From Elmis aenea (taxonomy: Eukaryota > Arthropoda > Insecta > Coleoptera > Elmidae): 64,000 bases of DNA. The stretch spans positions 32,739,466-32,803,465 of the forward strand of contig OX393577.1 of assembly GCA_947652605.1 (NCBI GenBank), read 5' to 3'. Below the pieces are notes generated by a model. That model made no database searches. It worked only from the letters and a program-made list of their open reading frames with translations, and was not told where the DNA came from. The translations under genes and the position numbers were made by a program. Positions 10,736-23,379 of the stretch are shown here, piece by piece. The number at the start of each line of letters is the position of its first letter. The first letter of the stretch is position 1.

Positions 10736-12571
10736 CAGGGTGAGTCATTAGTGGCGGATCGGTCGATTGTGGCTAAACGGTTTGAGATAGAAAGTTGATT
10801 GAAACGGTTGTCCATACAGTTTTTTCCTCCGAACACGATAAAAATATTTTGAAATATACAGGGTGAGTCACCTCTCTGGAACCAATAGCAACTTTTATAT
10901 TTCAAATACAATACGCCATTTTTTATTTAATATTCTTGACCGCCTTCATTTTAGCTTTACATCGATATAAAATAGTATAGGTTTTTATGCGGCCTTGTCA
11001 CTAAAAAAAAATAATTTTCAAAATTTTTCAAGGTTTTAAGTCTTTATTTAAAAAATTCTCCCGAAGCCATTTTTCGAAGCACAGAGTTGTAATTTGGTAA
11101 GGACATGCAGAAAACATTGCTCTATTAGCTCGATACGAAAAAGTTTGAATCACGCATACAGGGTGTTCATAAATAGGTGGCAACTTTCCTGATTTTCAAA
11201 AGCTCGTATTTCAATTTTTTTAAATGCAAACCCCTGTATTTTCTTATGTCATCTAATTCTTCTTTAAGAGAGCTCCATTTTTTGTTAAGTATGTCCTATA
11301 CCCAAAACTCATACTTTTCGAGATATTCGACAGGTTTTCTTCTAATCATTATTAAAGCAAATAGGATGGTGGGAAATCGAAAAAGCTGACTGTTCACTTC
11401 ACTAACCTTGTCTTTTATTCCTTGAATTATAGCATTTCCACAATTAATTTCCCTTAACAAGAGCAAATTGACATGGTTTATTCACCGTTTCGTGTATTTA
11501 ATTACTAATAGCAGGTAGATACTTAGTCTTGTGGATTCACTTATAAGCAATAAATAAATTGGCAACCAAATCAATTTTATTATTGTTATGAACTTTACTA
11601 GTGTTTATAAACCTTAAAGAAAGCGCAAAGAAAAATGGAAAATGAAAGATAAATTATTTGTTGAAACCACAAAAAAAAATTAAATAAATTCTGTAAATAA
11701 AATAATAGAACATAAATAAATCATTGCTATATGAAATTGAATAAACTAGTTAGCCTGTAAGTGCATATTAATCAAAATGTGCGTAAATTCCTTGCCGCCA
11801 GCAAAAGATTTTTTTGTCTTCTCTCAAGCAATACACCATATCAATTTGCTCTTGTAAAGTGAAATTAATTGTGGAAATGCTATAATTCAAGAAATAAATG
11901 ACAAGTTTTTGACGTTAGTGAAGTGAACAGTCAGCTTTTTCGATTTCCACGGCATCCTATTTGCTTTAATAACGATTAGAAAAAAAAATTGTCGAATATC
12001 TCGAAAAGTATGAGTTTTGGGTATAAGACACTTAACAAAAAATGAAGCTCTCTTAAAAACGAATTCGATGACATAAGAAAATACAGTGGTTTGTATTTGA
12101 AAAAATTGAATTACGTGCTTTTGAAAATCAGAAAAGTTGCCACCTATTTATGCCTAATTCAAACTTTTTTGTATCGAGCTAATAGAGCAATGTTTTCTGC
12201 ATGTCCTTACCAAATTACAACTCTGTGCTTCGAAAAATGGCTTCAGGAGAATTTTTTAAATAAAAACTTAAAACCTTAAAAAAATTTGAAAATTATTTTT
12301 TTTTAGTGACAAGGCCGCATACAAACCTATACTATTTTATATCGATGTAAAGCTAAAATGAAGGCGGTCAAGAATATTAAATAAAAAATGGCGTGTTGTA
12401 TTTGAAATATAAAAGTTGCTATTGGTTCCAGAGAGGTGACTCACCCTGTATATTTCAAAATATTTTTATCGTGTTCGGAAGAAAAAACTGTATGGACAAC
12501 CATTTCAATCAACTTTCTATCTCAAACCGTTTAGCTACAATCGACCGATCCGCCACTAATGACTCACCCTG
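10736..12571. mobile_element. 1.84-kb palindromic (foldback) mariner-like element, two 5' ends head to head
   Basis: TA at 10734-10735 precedes CAGGGTGAGTCATTAGTGG; the right end is its reverse complement followed by TA at 12572-12573, so the target duplication is TA. The arms (10736 to about 11480, about 11836 to 12571) match over some 740 bp. Each arm contains a second inward CAGGGTGAGTCACC end (10858 on the left, reverse at about 12451), and the left arm a third, CAGGGTGTTCATAAATAGG (about 11163), largely lost on the right. Both arms end, toward the centre, in the start of a transposase frame (Q-E-Q-I-D-M-V). The structure is therefore a pair of transposon 5' ends facing each other, not a simple TIR element. 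Confidence 0.85.
11769..11866 (-). pseudogene. Start of a mariner-like transposase (DUF4817-type N-terminus), broken
   Basis: Read on the minus strand from about 11866, the frame gives FTLQEQIDMVYCLRE, which fits the helix-turn-helix start of insect mariner-like transposases with a DUF4817 domain (LQEQIDMVY.LGE..KN.LLAAR). A frame change in the A run then gives KNLLLAAR. The open frame ends within about 33 codons. The left arm carries the mirror-image start near 11452-11478 on the plus strand, with a stop just before QEQIDMV. No catalytic part is present in the loop. Confidence 0.7.
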
Positions 12572-12573
12572 TA

Positions 12574-13245
12574 TAATGCCTTTACATGCTATACCTATCA
12601 CATATTGTCAATAAAATGTGCTACATGTTTATCATAATAAAATAAGTTACTTTTATCAACAAGCGCTTAACATGTATTAGAATAATTGAACGTTGTCATT
12701 AAAAGGTTAATTATGGCACTAATATTTTATTGTTTACGGAGATGCGGACTAAACTTAAATATTATTAAATGGCAAACACAGTTGGCTGAAGCATTGCCAA
12801 AGTAATCCTTTTTTTTTAAATTTTAGTGACATACATTTTGTTATATGTAATTTAAAAAAATAAAAATAGTTTTCGCTATGCAAACTGAATTTCAGTTTTA
12901 GCAAAAGGAAGCCATATTGTAGGTTTTTTTGTTCAACTGAACAAGGATCAAATTGTGATCCAAAAGTATTTATGTTAACTCAATAAAATTGTTGACTGCA
13001 AAAACATGAATATTCAATTGCTATCGGTTGTGGTACAAATTTTGTTTTTCACAAAAGATGACAGCGTACCTAATTATACAAAGAAAACGAACTTGCATTA
13101 CATAGCATTGATTGATTTTGTTGCCACTAGCGGACGCGCGGCGTAATTATATCACAATAGTAATACGTTACACATAAGCAAGCGTAGCTTGGCCTAGAAT
13201 AATTGGTACAAAAAACAATTTTAGCAAAATAACATTGTCGTTTGT
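12574..13245. other. Unique AT-rich DNA, nothing recognised
   Basis: No frame, repeat pair or RNA gene recognised in this stretch between the palindrome and the next MITE. Confidence 0.4.
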
Positions 13246-13389
13246 AGGTCAACTCGCATCGGCGCGGTGGCGGTGGCGATCCGCGATCACTATAATAATT
13301 AACCAAGTTACTTAACTACGTACCTAACCAGGTTACTTAATATAGTGATCTTGGATCGCCACCGCCACCGCGCCGGTGTGAATTGACCT
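13246..13389. mobile_element. 144-bp MITE with GC-rich ends
   Basis: Left AGGTCAACTCGCATCGGCGC GGTGGCGGTGG and right arm match as reverse complements over about 55 bp (CCACCGCCACCGCGCCGGTG, TTGACCT). The loop holds two copies of an AACCA(A/G)GTTACTTAA word. The CG content of the arms is far above the surroundings. No clear flanking duplication. Confidence 0.75.
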
Positions 13390-14960
13390 TAAAGCAAACT
13401 TTATTAATTCAACAGCAGTGGATTGTTTTCATTATTAAATGTACTCTTTATTTATTAAATATAGTTGTGTGTAAAAGTTACTAAAATATCATTTACGAAC
13501 CGATTTATTATTATCATTAACATTTATTAGTGATAATCGAAATATCATGTAAATAGTTATAACTTTATATTGAAATATTATGACGTTTGTAACATGTAAA
13601 TTAAATGTAATAAAAATATCGAAATCATTTACAAACAAAGACCCTTCATATCACGAATTACAGTAAGTTGAAATTCCAATTGAGAAGTTGCAGTTCAACT
13701 TTCCAATTGCATTATAACTGATATAATTATTATTTTGCGATATCATTGTTATTTAAAGTTTTACGAATTAATGAAATTACTTTTCTTGTTTTTAACGAGA
13801 AAGTAGACAATATTTAAAAATACATGCATCGATTTCTTTATACAATACACAAAGACCCCCAAAATAATTCTGCAATTTTTTCTAATTTTAAAATGACAAA
13901 CTGTAATTGAATCAGTCCACAAACATAGGTATGGTTGGCTAGGGTAAATCGGAAAATTTAAAAATGTGTATTTTATTGTTATTTAACAGTTTAATACTAA
14001 TAATAAGTAATAAAATCAGACAGTGCCTACTAATGCATTTTATTAAAGCATAATAGTGTCTTAATTTTTTGATCAATCTCTCAAAAACGGTCTTTTAATA
14101 ATGAATTAAGTATTTAAGAATTTAGTTTTTACCACTTTTTCTATTTGAATAACGAAAATAATTTTACATCCGCATACTTGGAAAGTGCAAACCTTTCGAA
14201 TCTCTATTTGGTAGATTCCAAATACGAGTAAAACAAAAAAACTTGTTGAAGTTATTTTGGATTAAACTTTTTTGGTACAGTTTGTATACGGGAAAATAAA
14301 AAGATTTTGATAGTTTTATGATAAGATCACATACCTATCACACCTAGTTTTCCGTCACAATTACACTGGTAACAAAAATCTTAATACCAAAATTTAAAAT
14401 GAAGCCGTAAGTAACTATATTAAAGCTTTACAAAAATACTAATTTATCGGACAACAGGCCTCGAAAATCACCAAATAAGTAGGTCTTAGATGTAAAATAA
14501 ACGATTTTTTAAACGGTGACAAATTTGTTGAACACGACCAGTTGAGAGATAAAGTCTATTTAAAAAGATAAAAAATAAAACCGTCATATTATGTGCAGGT
14601 GCTACAGAACGTAATAACAAGTTCTTCTGTAATGACTATATCAACATAATGAATGATATGAATAATGTCAATATGCTGATAAACGGTTCATTACAATTGG
14701 AAATCTCTTACATTTAAAATATTGTCAAGAAGGACATTAAACTATTACAATTTATAATGACGTACAGTCTGAAAAAAGTTATTTTCATATCGTCGGTTTT
14801 AGGTTCACAAAAATTAAGAAGAATGTTTCAAGAAAACTCCTTTATAACTGTTTTTAAATGTATTGTTCAAAGCATTTAAATTAAAATAATGCTTGATTTA
14901 TTTGAACGATTTATTTAAAATATAAATATTTACGTTACGGTTCAAGTGATTAATTCTGTT
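13390..14960. other. Unique AT-rich DNA, nothing recognised
   Basis: No coding, repeat or RNA signal recognised. Composition is strongly AT with long A and T runs. Confidence 0.4.
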
Positions 14961-14970
14961 AGTATTAATA

Positions 14971-15073
14971 ATAACCGGTCAATGTGATTAATATGAGTTT
15001 TCTATTAAAAAAAAGACAAAAAAACTGTAGGTAATTGTGATCCTAGCATTCACATTAATAACATTGACCGGTT
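14971..15073. mobile_element. 103-bp MITE with apparent 10-bp target duplication
   Basis: AACCGGTCAATGTGATTAAT at the left and its inverted form (ACATTGACCGGTT) at the right. AGTATTAATA occurs at 14961-14970 and again at 15074-15083 directly outside the ends. A 9-10-bp duplication would fit the Mutator superfamily, but the flanks are AT-rich, so chance cannot be excluded. Confidence 0.65.
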
Positions 15074-15374
15074 AGTATTAATAACAAACCGGATTTATCA
15101 CATGAACCATAACATGTATCCGTAAGTTTAACTAAAAAATCAGGTTTCTAAAAATAGGCGCTTTATGAAAAAGTCTAAAACAATTTAAAACGCTTTGTTA
15201 AAAGATCAATTCCCACTTTTGAAATGTGATGGGGTTCTTCAATAACACTTATAGAAACATTTTTTTGAGATTTTTAAGCTTTTCGTAATAAAATTAAACC
15301 CCACATCAACAATATGTTGGTAATTAAAAATAATATAATACATTACATCGATACTGCTTCAAAATTTTTATATA

Positions 15375-16291
15375 GGGGACGGACGGGCAAAAAGGTTTTT
15401 TGTTTTAATTTTGTGGTAAACTGTTGGGGGAAAAAAACAATATGATCTATCGAGATGGTATACCTAGCTGTATGCACACAGCCTGGAGCGAGCGGCACTG
15501 TTAAGTTTGATGTGAGCATTGTGGCCGAAAACGTTGTTTTTGCGAAAAAAGTTCGATAATTCAAGGCAAATAAAACTATTTTTTTCCTTTGTGCTTTATA
15601 ATTGACCTACTATTGATATATTCAGTAGAATGTACATTCATTAAGACTTACAATTTCGTGTTAATATTTAATTTTAGTGCATTTTTTTGTACTTCGTCAG
15701 GTGGTTAGTGAAAAATGAGTATGACGGGCAAAACGGATAGTTTCCGTTTTGCCCTACTTTGTTGCCTTGTTTATTAGTGTAAGGTAATTCCGGGAGAGTT
15801 GCCCTACTGGGAGAGATGTCTCGGTTTCAAGATTTTCGCATACTAATGACAGATGTCAAAATTTGTACCAAAGAAAATGAATGTAATTACTTTTGCACCA
15901 TCTGCAAGCAAAAATACATACATCTTCCTGTAGAGGATTGGATCTAGTGCTCCACTTGCCGCGAGTGGACCCACGAATCGTGCTCGTCGTACATGGGTCG
16001 AGTTTCTTACTTTTGTGATGATTGCGATGATTATTTGTAATTAATTAAGTTTATTACTTTTGCCCGCCTAAGATATTCATTTTGCCCGCCCATATCGGGC
16101 AAAACGGATAATGTTTTTTTAAGAATGTGAATTTTTATTTAGAAGATTTATGTTATGTTGTTTTTTTGTTGCTATAATAAAAGTTTAATTAACATTGTTT
16201 CCAACTACTAAAAGACCAATTGAAGAATATGGTTATAAGTGCTTTTTTTTTTAAATCAAACTTAGCATATCCTCTTTGCCCGTCCTTTCCC
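15375..16291 (+). mobile_element. pogo/Tc1-like transposon remnant with GACGGGCAAA repeats
   Basis: TA at 15373-15374, then GGGGACGGACGGGCAAAAAG; right end is the reverse complement of GGGAAAGGACGGGCAAAGAG followed by TA at 16292-16293. The word GGGCAAAACGGATA recurs inside (15725, 16093) with an inverted copy at about 15742. The 917-bp element contains the end of a transposase frame (15846-16040). Its size and missing catalytic part mark it as internally deleted. TA duplication and the C-terminal finger suggest the pogo branch of Tc1/mariner. Confidence 0.75.
15846..16040 (+). pseudogene. C-terminal Cys/His zinc finger of a pogo-like transposase
   Basis: The frame from 15846 reads NYFCTICKQKYIHLPVEDWI, a TAG stop at 15945-15947 where the family has Gln, then CSTCREWTHESC and SYFCDDCDDYL before TAA at 16038. 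The spacing C-x2-C, W-x-x-C-x2-C-x2-W-x-H-x2-C and C-x2-C is that of the PHD-like finger found at the C-terminus of many insect pogo/jerky-type DDE transposases. Only this finger is left; the HTH and DDE parts were not found upstream. A stop inside the finger makes it non-functional. It could in principle derive from a different PHD protein, but the element ends and context favour a transposase. Confidence 0.75.
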
Positions 16292-16293
16292 TA

Positions 16294-17987
16294 GATACAC
16301 ATAAATAACATACCTAATGAAACAGACGATTTATTTTATAAAATATTTAGTAGTAGAAGTGGATGTAATAGTACAGACCCTCAAAATTTAATCAACAAAA
16401 TGAGATCATGGTAATAATATTTAGTCTTGAAATCAAAAGAAAACGAGATCCTGGTCTAGTTTTATAGCATAATTTTGATAATGCCTTCTTTTGTCAAGTA
16501 ATAGGGTGTCGGCTCTATACTTCTAAATTAATTGTGTGGCTTACTCCTACGTTGAGGATTAAAATAACGTCACCATCGCTTATATACCAACAGGAAATTG
16601 AAAACGGAACCACGATATTTTTAACAGGATTAGGACGAACATCTGGAGATCAGCTTTTGAAGCAAGGAAACAAAAACCGTGTTACCCTTATGCAGTCTAA
16701 AAAGAGATTATTTGGAACACATTAGAATTTGTAGCTCTCAAAACATTAATAGCTTTTTTATTCTTGTACTGGTTTAAAAAAAGCAAATATAACTCCATTT
16801 TAAGTCATAGAAAGTCGTTAGAATGCTAAGCATGTCGTGCGTTTTTCAAACGAATTCAAACGATATTTACCAGAAATAATGCTTTTATTTTTTATGCAAT
16901 TGTGTAGGCAACTGTTCATCTTTCGGTATGTAAATAAAAAAAATAAAAATAATGTGTTGATGCAAATTTTACGTTCAATTACAGTTAAATGTTTACAAAT
17001 GAAGACTAAAGGCAATAATAGATGAAGTCGATCCCACGCCAAGTTAAAATAGGATATCGGGGTCAAATTGAAGGCGTATTTATTGGACAATCGAGTGCAA
17101 TACTTACATTTCCTTAAGTTTTCATATTCAAGATGTTCCAAAAACACAAACAAAATCTAAATCTCACTATTCTTTAGTGACCCAGACGTCTTACTTATTT
17201 TGAAACACACAAAAATCTAACTTTATCACCGACTTAAGGCGCTTGAGGGTTAATCGCTGTTAAGGGTTGCTGAACAAGGGTGTAAATAAACATTTGTGTA
17301 ACATGTGCACATCGCGAATGTAGGTTACCTCGGCCGGTGACCGCACGACTGTCGTGTCTGCACTGCACGCGAACTCCTCCTACGGACTTCACATGAAACT
17401 TCATCTCCAGTTCATCATTACAAGAAAGTAGCTTCTTTGTTGAATATTTGAACTGGCTATTCTTCGTTTATTGCTGAGCTTTTATGGATAGAAGCCATTA
17501 GTTGCAATGAAGATCTTACCTTATTTGCTCTTAACCACAAAAAATAAGGAAATGGATAATATCCCATATTGCAGGTACGTAATTTATTATCCATGCATAG
17601 ATTTTAACTACATACGTACTGCACTTAATATGAACAGCAGTAAAGTGTGTCAATTATAGGGATAACGAAAATTTACGGTTATGCAATTTATTAATGTAGA
17701 AAATATGAAATCGACAACCCAACAATCGATGAATAAAACAATAAATACAACAGCGAGAACAAATTAGTCGATCACTATTATTATCAGCGAAGAAAAATAA
17801 TATTAATTACAACCAAAAATAAATTAAAAAGTTAACAAATTACTTATAATAAGTAATTCAATAATAAATGTAACCTACACTCAGTAATTATAAATAATTT
17901 TAATCAAACATACATGTAAAAAGCGTTATAACTTAAAAAAAAGTTTAAATTACAAACATATCTTATACGAATATTATGAAAATATCT
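16294..17987. other. No gene supported; unexplained frames and a GC-richer patch
   Basis: An open frame at 16534-16725 (with PSLIYQQEIENGTTIF and LLKQGNKNRVTLMQ) has a plausible protein composition but no recognised family. Overlapping opposite frames at 16818-17153 are AT-driven. 17225-17400 is less AT-rich and rich in CG (GCACGCGAACTC, GGCCGGTGACCGC), with no repeat partner here. Confidence 0.35.
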
Positions 17988-17995
17988 TTTAATAC

Positions 17996-18389
17996 CAGAG
18001 GTTTGGAGCGGAGCAGTGGAGCAATGGGTTTTTGCCCGGAGCAGGAGCGGAGCCCGGAGCAAATAATTTTGATTGCTCCACTGCTCCAGTTTATTATGTA
18101 CAATTTTTTGAAAAAAAAAATTCTTCTTTTTTTCAACCTTTGAAGATCAATAAATAATTTGTTCTTTCAAACATTCATGTAACTTCACTTGTTTCTTAGG
18201 ATCAAATATTGTAATTTTTGACCAACTTTCACATATCCAAAAAAATTAAAACTTTGTTTGTAAAAACCAATGTTTTGATTAAAAATGTTAACCATATTTA
18301 GAGCATAGAGCGGAGCTGGAGCAGGCATTTTGATGCCGGAGCGGAGCTGGAGCGGAACAATTAAAAAATTGGACTGCTCCAATCCCCTG
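17996..18389. mobile_element. hAT MITE rich in GGAGCGGAGC, copy 1, perfect 8-bp duplication
   Basis: Begins CAGAGGTTTGGAGCGGAGC, ends with the reverse complement of CAGGGGATTGGAGCAGTCC. TTTAATAC at 17988-17995 is repeated exactly at 18390-18397. Subterminal regions are packed with GGAGC/GCTCC words in both orientations, as expected of transposase binding sites. 394 bp, no gene. Second copy at 58977-59388. Confidence 0.9.
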
Positions 18390-18397
18390 TTTAATAC

Positions 18398-21135
18398 TAA
18401 TAACATTTTAAAGCACGTTTGGTTTTATGTCTACACATTTGGAATTTTTACGAATCGAAGGCAGCAAATTATGTTTTAGTTTAAATTTTAAAAAGTCTTA
18501 TCTTTTAAATAGGGCATTAGTTTTTTTTTTACAATAGTATCGATGTTCCAACATAAAAATATATGCAAAATAACATTTTCAATTATTTAATCAAATCTAA
18601 ATTAAATGTTGTTGTTTTAATGATTATGTATGCACCCATTCTACAGTTACTTAAAGTATATGACAAAAACATGTCATATGTACCAGATAATAAGTGAATA
18701 AAATACACATAGAATTATTACAGTGCATAATAATTCTATAAGTACGAGTAGTCGCTTTAGTTTGTTTGTTTACAACATCGATATGAATTGTCACAGATGA
18801 TACTTTAAACTTTCAAGCTGATAGTAAACATAACGTCAAAAACACACAGCGCTGACAATACTTGCAATTAAAAATTGTAGTAATTGTAGCAAATCATAGT
18901 CCGAAGTATTACTTCAACTTCTTTAGTACAATAAATAATTTGTTTACAAGTTATAACTTTATCGTTTTACTGTTAAACTGACTTAACAAATACTATTTTC
19001 TAAACAAACCATAAAAGCAGCTGAAAATTTTATTATTGACTGAGAATTTAAAAACAACGTTGTTTTGAGTAATGACCAGCGGCTAGAAAAATTTAAACAG
19101 GAAGAAATTTATCAGTGATTATTCAATAAAATAAAAATATTTACAAAAAATACATTTAAAAGCTTTTTTAAAATATCACGAGAAAACGTTAAAGGGTAAA
19201 AAGTAGCTACAAACTCAAAACACTACGAAATATCTTGTTTTAACACTATTATTGGATTAATTCAATTGTACAACTTAAACTTTTGTAATAAATTACCTCA
19301 AACTATATTTTAGATATATTCTACACAAATAGCTCTTGCACTTGAATTAAGCAAACCCTATGTGTGTGTCTCATTAGCAAACCCATTATCATAATATTAC
19401 TTATGCTGTATTCGAGGCAAAGGAACCAACATCTCTTACATCTGCACTTAAGGGTACAATTTCCTTTGGTTTACTAACACTTTGTACTATTATTTACTTG
19501 TTTCATTCATCGTAAATATATTAGGTATACAGTACTATGCCACAAATATATCAATTCATTCTTACAGTATTCGAGAGTTGTAAACAAAACAGAGTAACGG
19601 AATATTAAAAAGTTTATATGAATTAATTGCTAATTACATTATTAATTAGTTCTATTTTCAAGTAGCGATGCGTAGAATCTGTTGTGTCATTGTCTTTCAT
19701 GTACAAAAATGGTTTTTCTTGAACAAAAAACAAATGACTTACATGGACATCCAGAACAAAATTCTAATTTTATTTGAGCTACTATATTTTGGAAACGAAC
19801 AAAGATACCTATTAAATTGCTGTTTCCACTGTTTGTAACTACGATAATTCCCTAGTAATTAATTTTTTTTTTAACTTCGTGAATAATTGAAATATCATCT
19901 TCGATATTGTAATCCAAATCGAAACACTCTGTATTTCTAAAAATATAACAACCATTGTGTTCACCATAAAATTCGCCAACTGGTAGGATAAATATTTAAT
20001 ATGGAAATAAAAAAGTTGACTATCGCATACTAAAAACTGAGCAGGTTAGGGTAAATATAACAATGCCATGCGATTGAGGCATTTGACTAAGCTATAAATA
20101 CCAAATTTCAACCGTTGATAATAAAAAAGTTTTTTAAAAAAAAACAAGAACATTGAGTTTTTCAGGATATTTTATGAACTAGGAACTATATGCATTCAGT
20201 GCAGAATCTTGCGAAGCACTACTTTTCTTATTTAATCGTCTTTTTATCTAATAATGTTTTCGAGATCAACATGTTCTTGATGTAGAAACATACATCTTGT
20301 ATAAACTGTACAAATATATGGGCAGATAATGACCATCATGTAAGTTTACGGTACACGAAGATCACATCTATCTGTATAACTACGATTACATCAAACAAAC
20401 GAACGATACTGACTTCTCTATATCAATACACCAATACTATGTAATAGACAGTGTCTACATACCACATTTACTGTAACTGAAGACGCCAACATGGGCAAGA
20501 TATGGGACAGCGGTCGTTGGCTTTAATCATACAGAGAATTAGAATCACTTTACAACGACAATTGAACGAAAACCAGTATCGTTAGTTTTTAACTTTTAAA
20601 GAGCAAAAAACTTAATATCAATTTTATTTGCTACTCTAATTTTATATAGAACTGATCCGTTTCGAAATGTAATTCCAAACGGTATTTTATACCACATATG
20701 CAGTTCTACTTGACCTTTCAATAGAGACTTCAATATATCTCTTTATTGTGTTAGGTTCCAAACAACCTATACGACTTTCTTAAATACGCGATATGGTGCT
20801 GAATACTACGATCACGATCAGGGGATCAACGTTGGGATATCACCGGCCCCTATCTCTACCATTCAGCAAGCCCTATGCAAATACTTAAGTAACATGCCTG
20901 CGTGTTCATGTTTACGTGATAAATACTGATTTACCCACATATAAAACTTGTTATAAATTAAGTTTTTACATAATTATAAATGTTAAAAAAGATGTTAAAC
21001 TGCGGTATTTATTTTTAATCAACGATTGTTAAATACAAATCTATAGTATTTTACATTACATGTACATTATTATTAAATACAAAACATATTAATACAGTTA
21101 ATAGCTATTAACAAAAACATACTACAGATGTCCTA
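18398..21135. other. Unique AT-rich DNA, no gene seen
   Basis: No frame of interest and no repeat partner. 20740-20900 is less AT-rich, includes an octamer-like ATGCAAAT (about 20875) and could be regulatory. Confidence 0.4.
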
Positions 21136-21283
21136 GGCTCGATTGCACAGAGCAAGACTGGTGTTTAAATACAAGCTAATCTCTTAAACTAGTCAATATC
21201 AGCGCCAACTATGCTGCGATTTTAGGGTTAACGTGGTTTAATACCGGTGTTAATGCCAGGTTCAACTTTGATGCAATCGGGTC
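21136..21283. mobile_element. Small MITE, family shared with 43135-43267
   Basis: Starts GGCTCGATTGCACAG, ends TGCAATCGGGTC. Shares ACTGGTG(T/C)TTAAATA, GCTGCGATTT, TTTTAGGGTTAAC with the copy at 43135-43267 read in the opposite orientation. About 148 bp, no coding capacity. Confidence 0.7.
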
Positions 21284-22806
21284 ATACAGGTTACAGGAGT
21301 ATTACTTTTGAAGGTCTTTTTGAATATACACCGTAAATCTCGTATGCTCGTAAAGGCTCCGTGTACTTTTTTCACAACTGCAAGAATTGTTGACAAAACT
21401 TGGGTGAAAATAATCTACTATTGGTGTGAGGTATTTAAAACAAAAAATAATAATTTTTGCAGATTATGACTTTTTACGAGTCTTTGAGATGGGCAGTTTA
21501 GTCCCTCTGGAGAATCTTCTCATAATTTTTGATGTAAGCAAAGCAAACTATTATTTAAATTTTATTGTTCGAAATAAATGTAACGTTTGATGCTCAATCT
21601 ATGTATAAAAAATTTGCTAGCGGATGTTTCTGTAAATAAATTTTAAATAAAGACTGTTACCTATATAATTTCAGATTTTAATTAAAAATAAAACAAGACA
21701 ATTTTTTCCACACTTTAAACGATTTTGTAGCTCTTAAGGCGAGCGAAATTCTATATTGTGTGTCAATTTGTAGTTTGGACATTAATAATTGGCCAGTTTC
21801 TTGTACAAGAAATTGTATAATGTAAGACGGCTTTTACACACAAAAATTTAACTTCACAAGGTATGACAATACTTAAAAAGATACAATTTAAATAAATTAA
21901 AACAGAGACAAACGCAAAGATATTTTATTAGGTTTTAATAAGAGTAATTCAAAATTTTTAACACGAAGTTGAAGAATTCAAGGGCCGTAGAATTATTGAT
22001 TATCTATATACATGCACGTATAATTTATTGAAGAAATTCATTAACAGTGATATACATTCCTGTCACTTAGTTTTCAGCAGCAATGCAATTTTTTAAAATA
22101 TTTATATTATATGCAATATGTTCGTGATAATAGAGTTAAACAATTTTATGTGCAAGAATAGCATTAAATATTTTTGTACTTATTCTACATAAAACGGAAA
22201 CGTGACAAAAGTTGACATATGGGTGCAGAATATAAAATGTTTGAACGTGGACAGGAAGGAAAGTAGAAGCACGAAACAACGGAGTGAGTTTTTGTAGATA
22301 GAAACTGGTGTTTTAGTGGCACATAATTACAGCCTGTCATATGCAACTAAACGGGTGTAAAACACCGCACCCAACCACTCTATTTGCATACTTACATCAT
22401 CTGTGGACATAGATCATCTGCAAGGAATCTGCCCAAAACACGCAATACATAACGAACTCGCAATGCTCTGGGTCGTTCGTCTATTCGACACCTCTACAAA
22501 ATATATTCGAGTTACTAAATGAGATTTATATTTTCAATTCGTTTGCTAAACCAAACCTACTAACAATATTTTCACAAAAAAAAGCGAAACACGTACCTAA
22601 AATGCCATATATCAAAATCAAAAATTAGCTAAAGTGGGACACACTCTTAAACATTACAAATTTGGTCATATACCCAATAGCAATAAATTTTTATTTTTTA
22701 AGTTCATGTGCACTTGACTACAAATTTCGTTATACAGATTTCCAGTTTTTGCGATAGGTACTTTCAAATTAGTATGGGCAATAAAAATACTTCAAGCGCA
22801 AATATA
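21284..22806. other. Unique DNA, no gene seen
   Basis: No frame or RNA gene recognised; 22240-22500 is slightly less AT-rich. Confidence 0.4.
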
Positions 22807-23379
22807 CAGGGTGGTAGGTACACATAGAAGGGCCACTATTGGGATCTTGTAAACGGTAAGAGCTACAAAGAAGTTTAAGTTAGACAAACTGATTCCCTTT
22901 CTGAGACCTATTCAATGATGCTTTAATGTTCTAAAAAAGTTCCATTGCGCTCTAGATAATAATACCCATTGTAAAATAAAAAAGCATTTTTCCTCTTATC
23001 AATAATATAAGGTTTAATGTATTTATTTTGATATTTAGGCTCAAAACAAATAAAATTCATTAAAAAGCTATAGAGTGCCATAAATTTAAACAATATTGAA
23101 ACACGTGAATATTTTCATTTTACAGTGCGTAAAAAATCTACTTTTTCTCCAAAAATATTTTTGAACCATCAAATATAACCGATTTATTTGACGATTTAAA
23201 CAAAAGGCCCATTTTGATTTTTGTTTAATGTCTAGCGTGCCATGGAACATTTTTAAAACATTAATGCATCATCGAATAGGTCTCAAAAAGAGAAACAATT
23301 TGTCTAATTAATCTTCTTTGTAGCTCTTACCGTTTACGAAATCCCAATAGTGACCTTTTTGAGTAATGTGGACCACCTT
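22807..23379. mobile_element. Long-armed TA-inserting MITE with CAGGGTGG end
   Basis: TA then CAGGGTGGTAGGTACACATA at the left; right arm ends TGGACCACCTTA with TATA beyond. Arms of about 150-170 bp match as reverse complements (CACTATTGGGAT, AAACGGTAAGAGCTACAAAGAAG, GAGACCTATTC.ATGATGC). The right terminus has lost the exact CACCCTG. The AT-rich loop is non-coding. Confidence 0.75.

Noticed and set aside
16534..16725. Open frame of 63 codons with plausible composition
   Set aside because: No recognised family, non-ATG start, and length within the range expected by chance.
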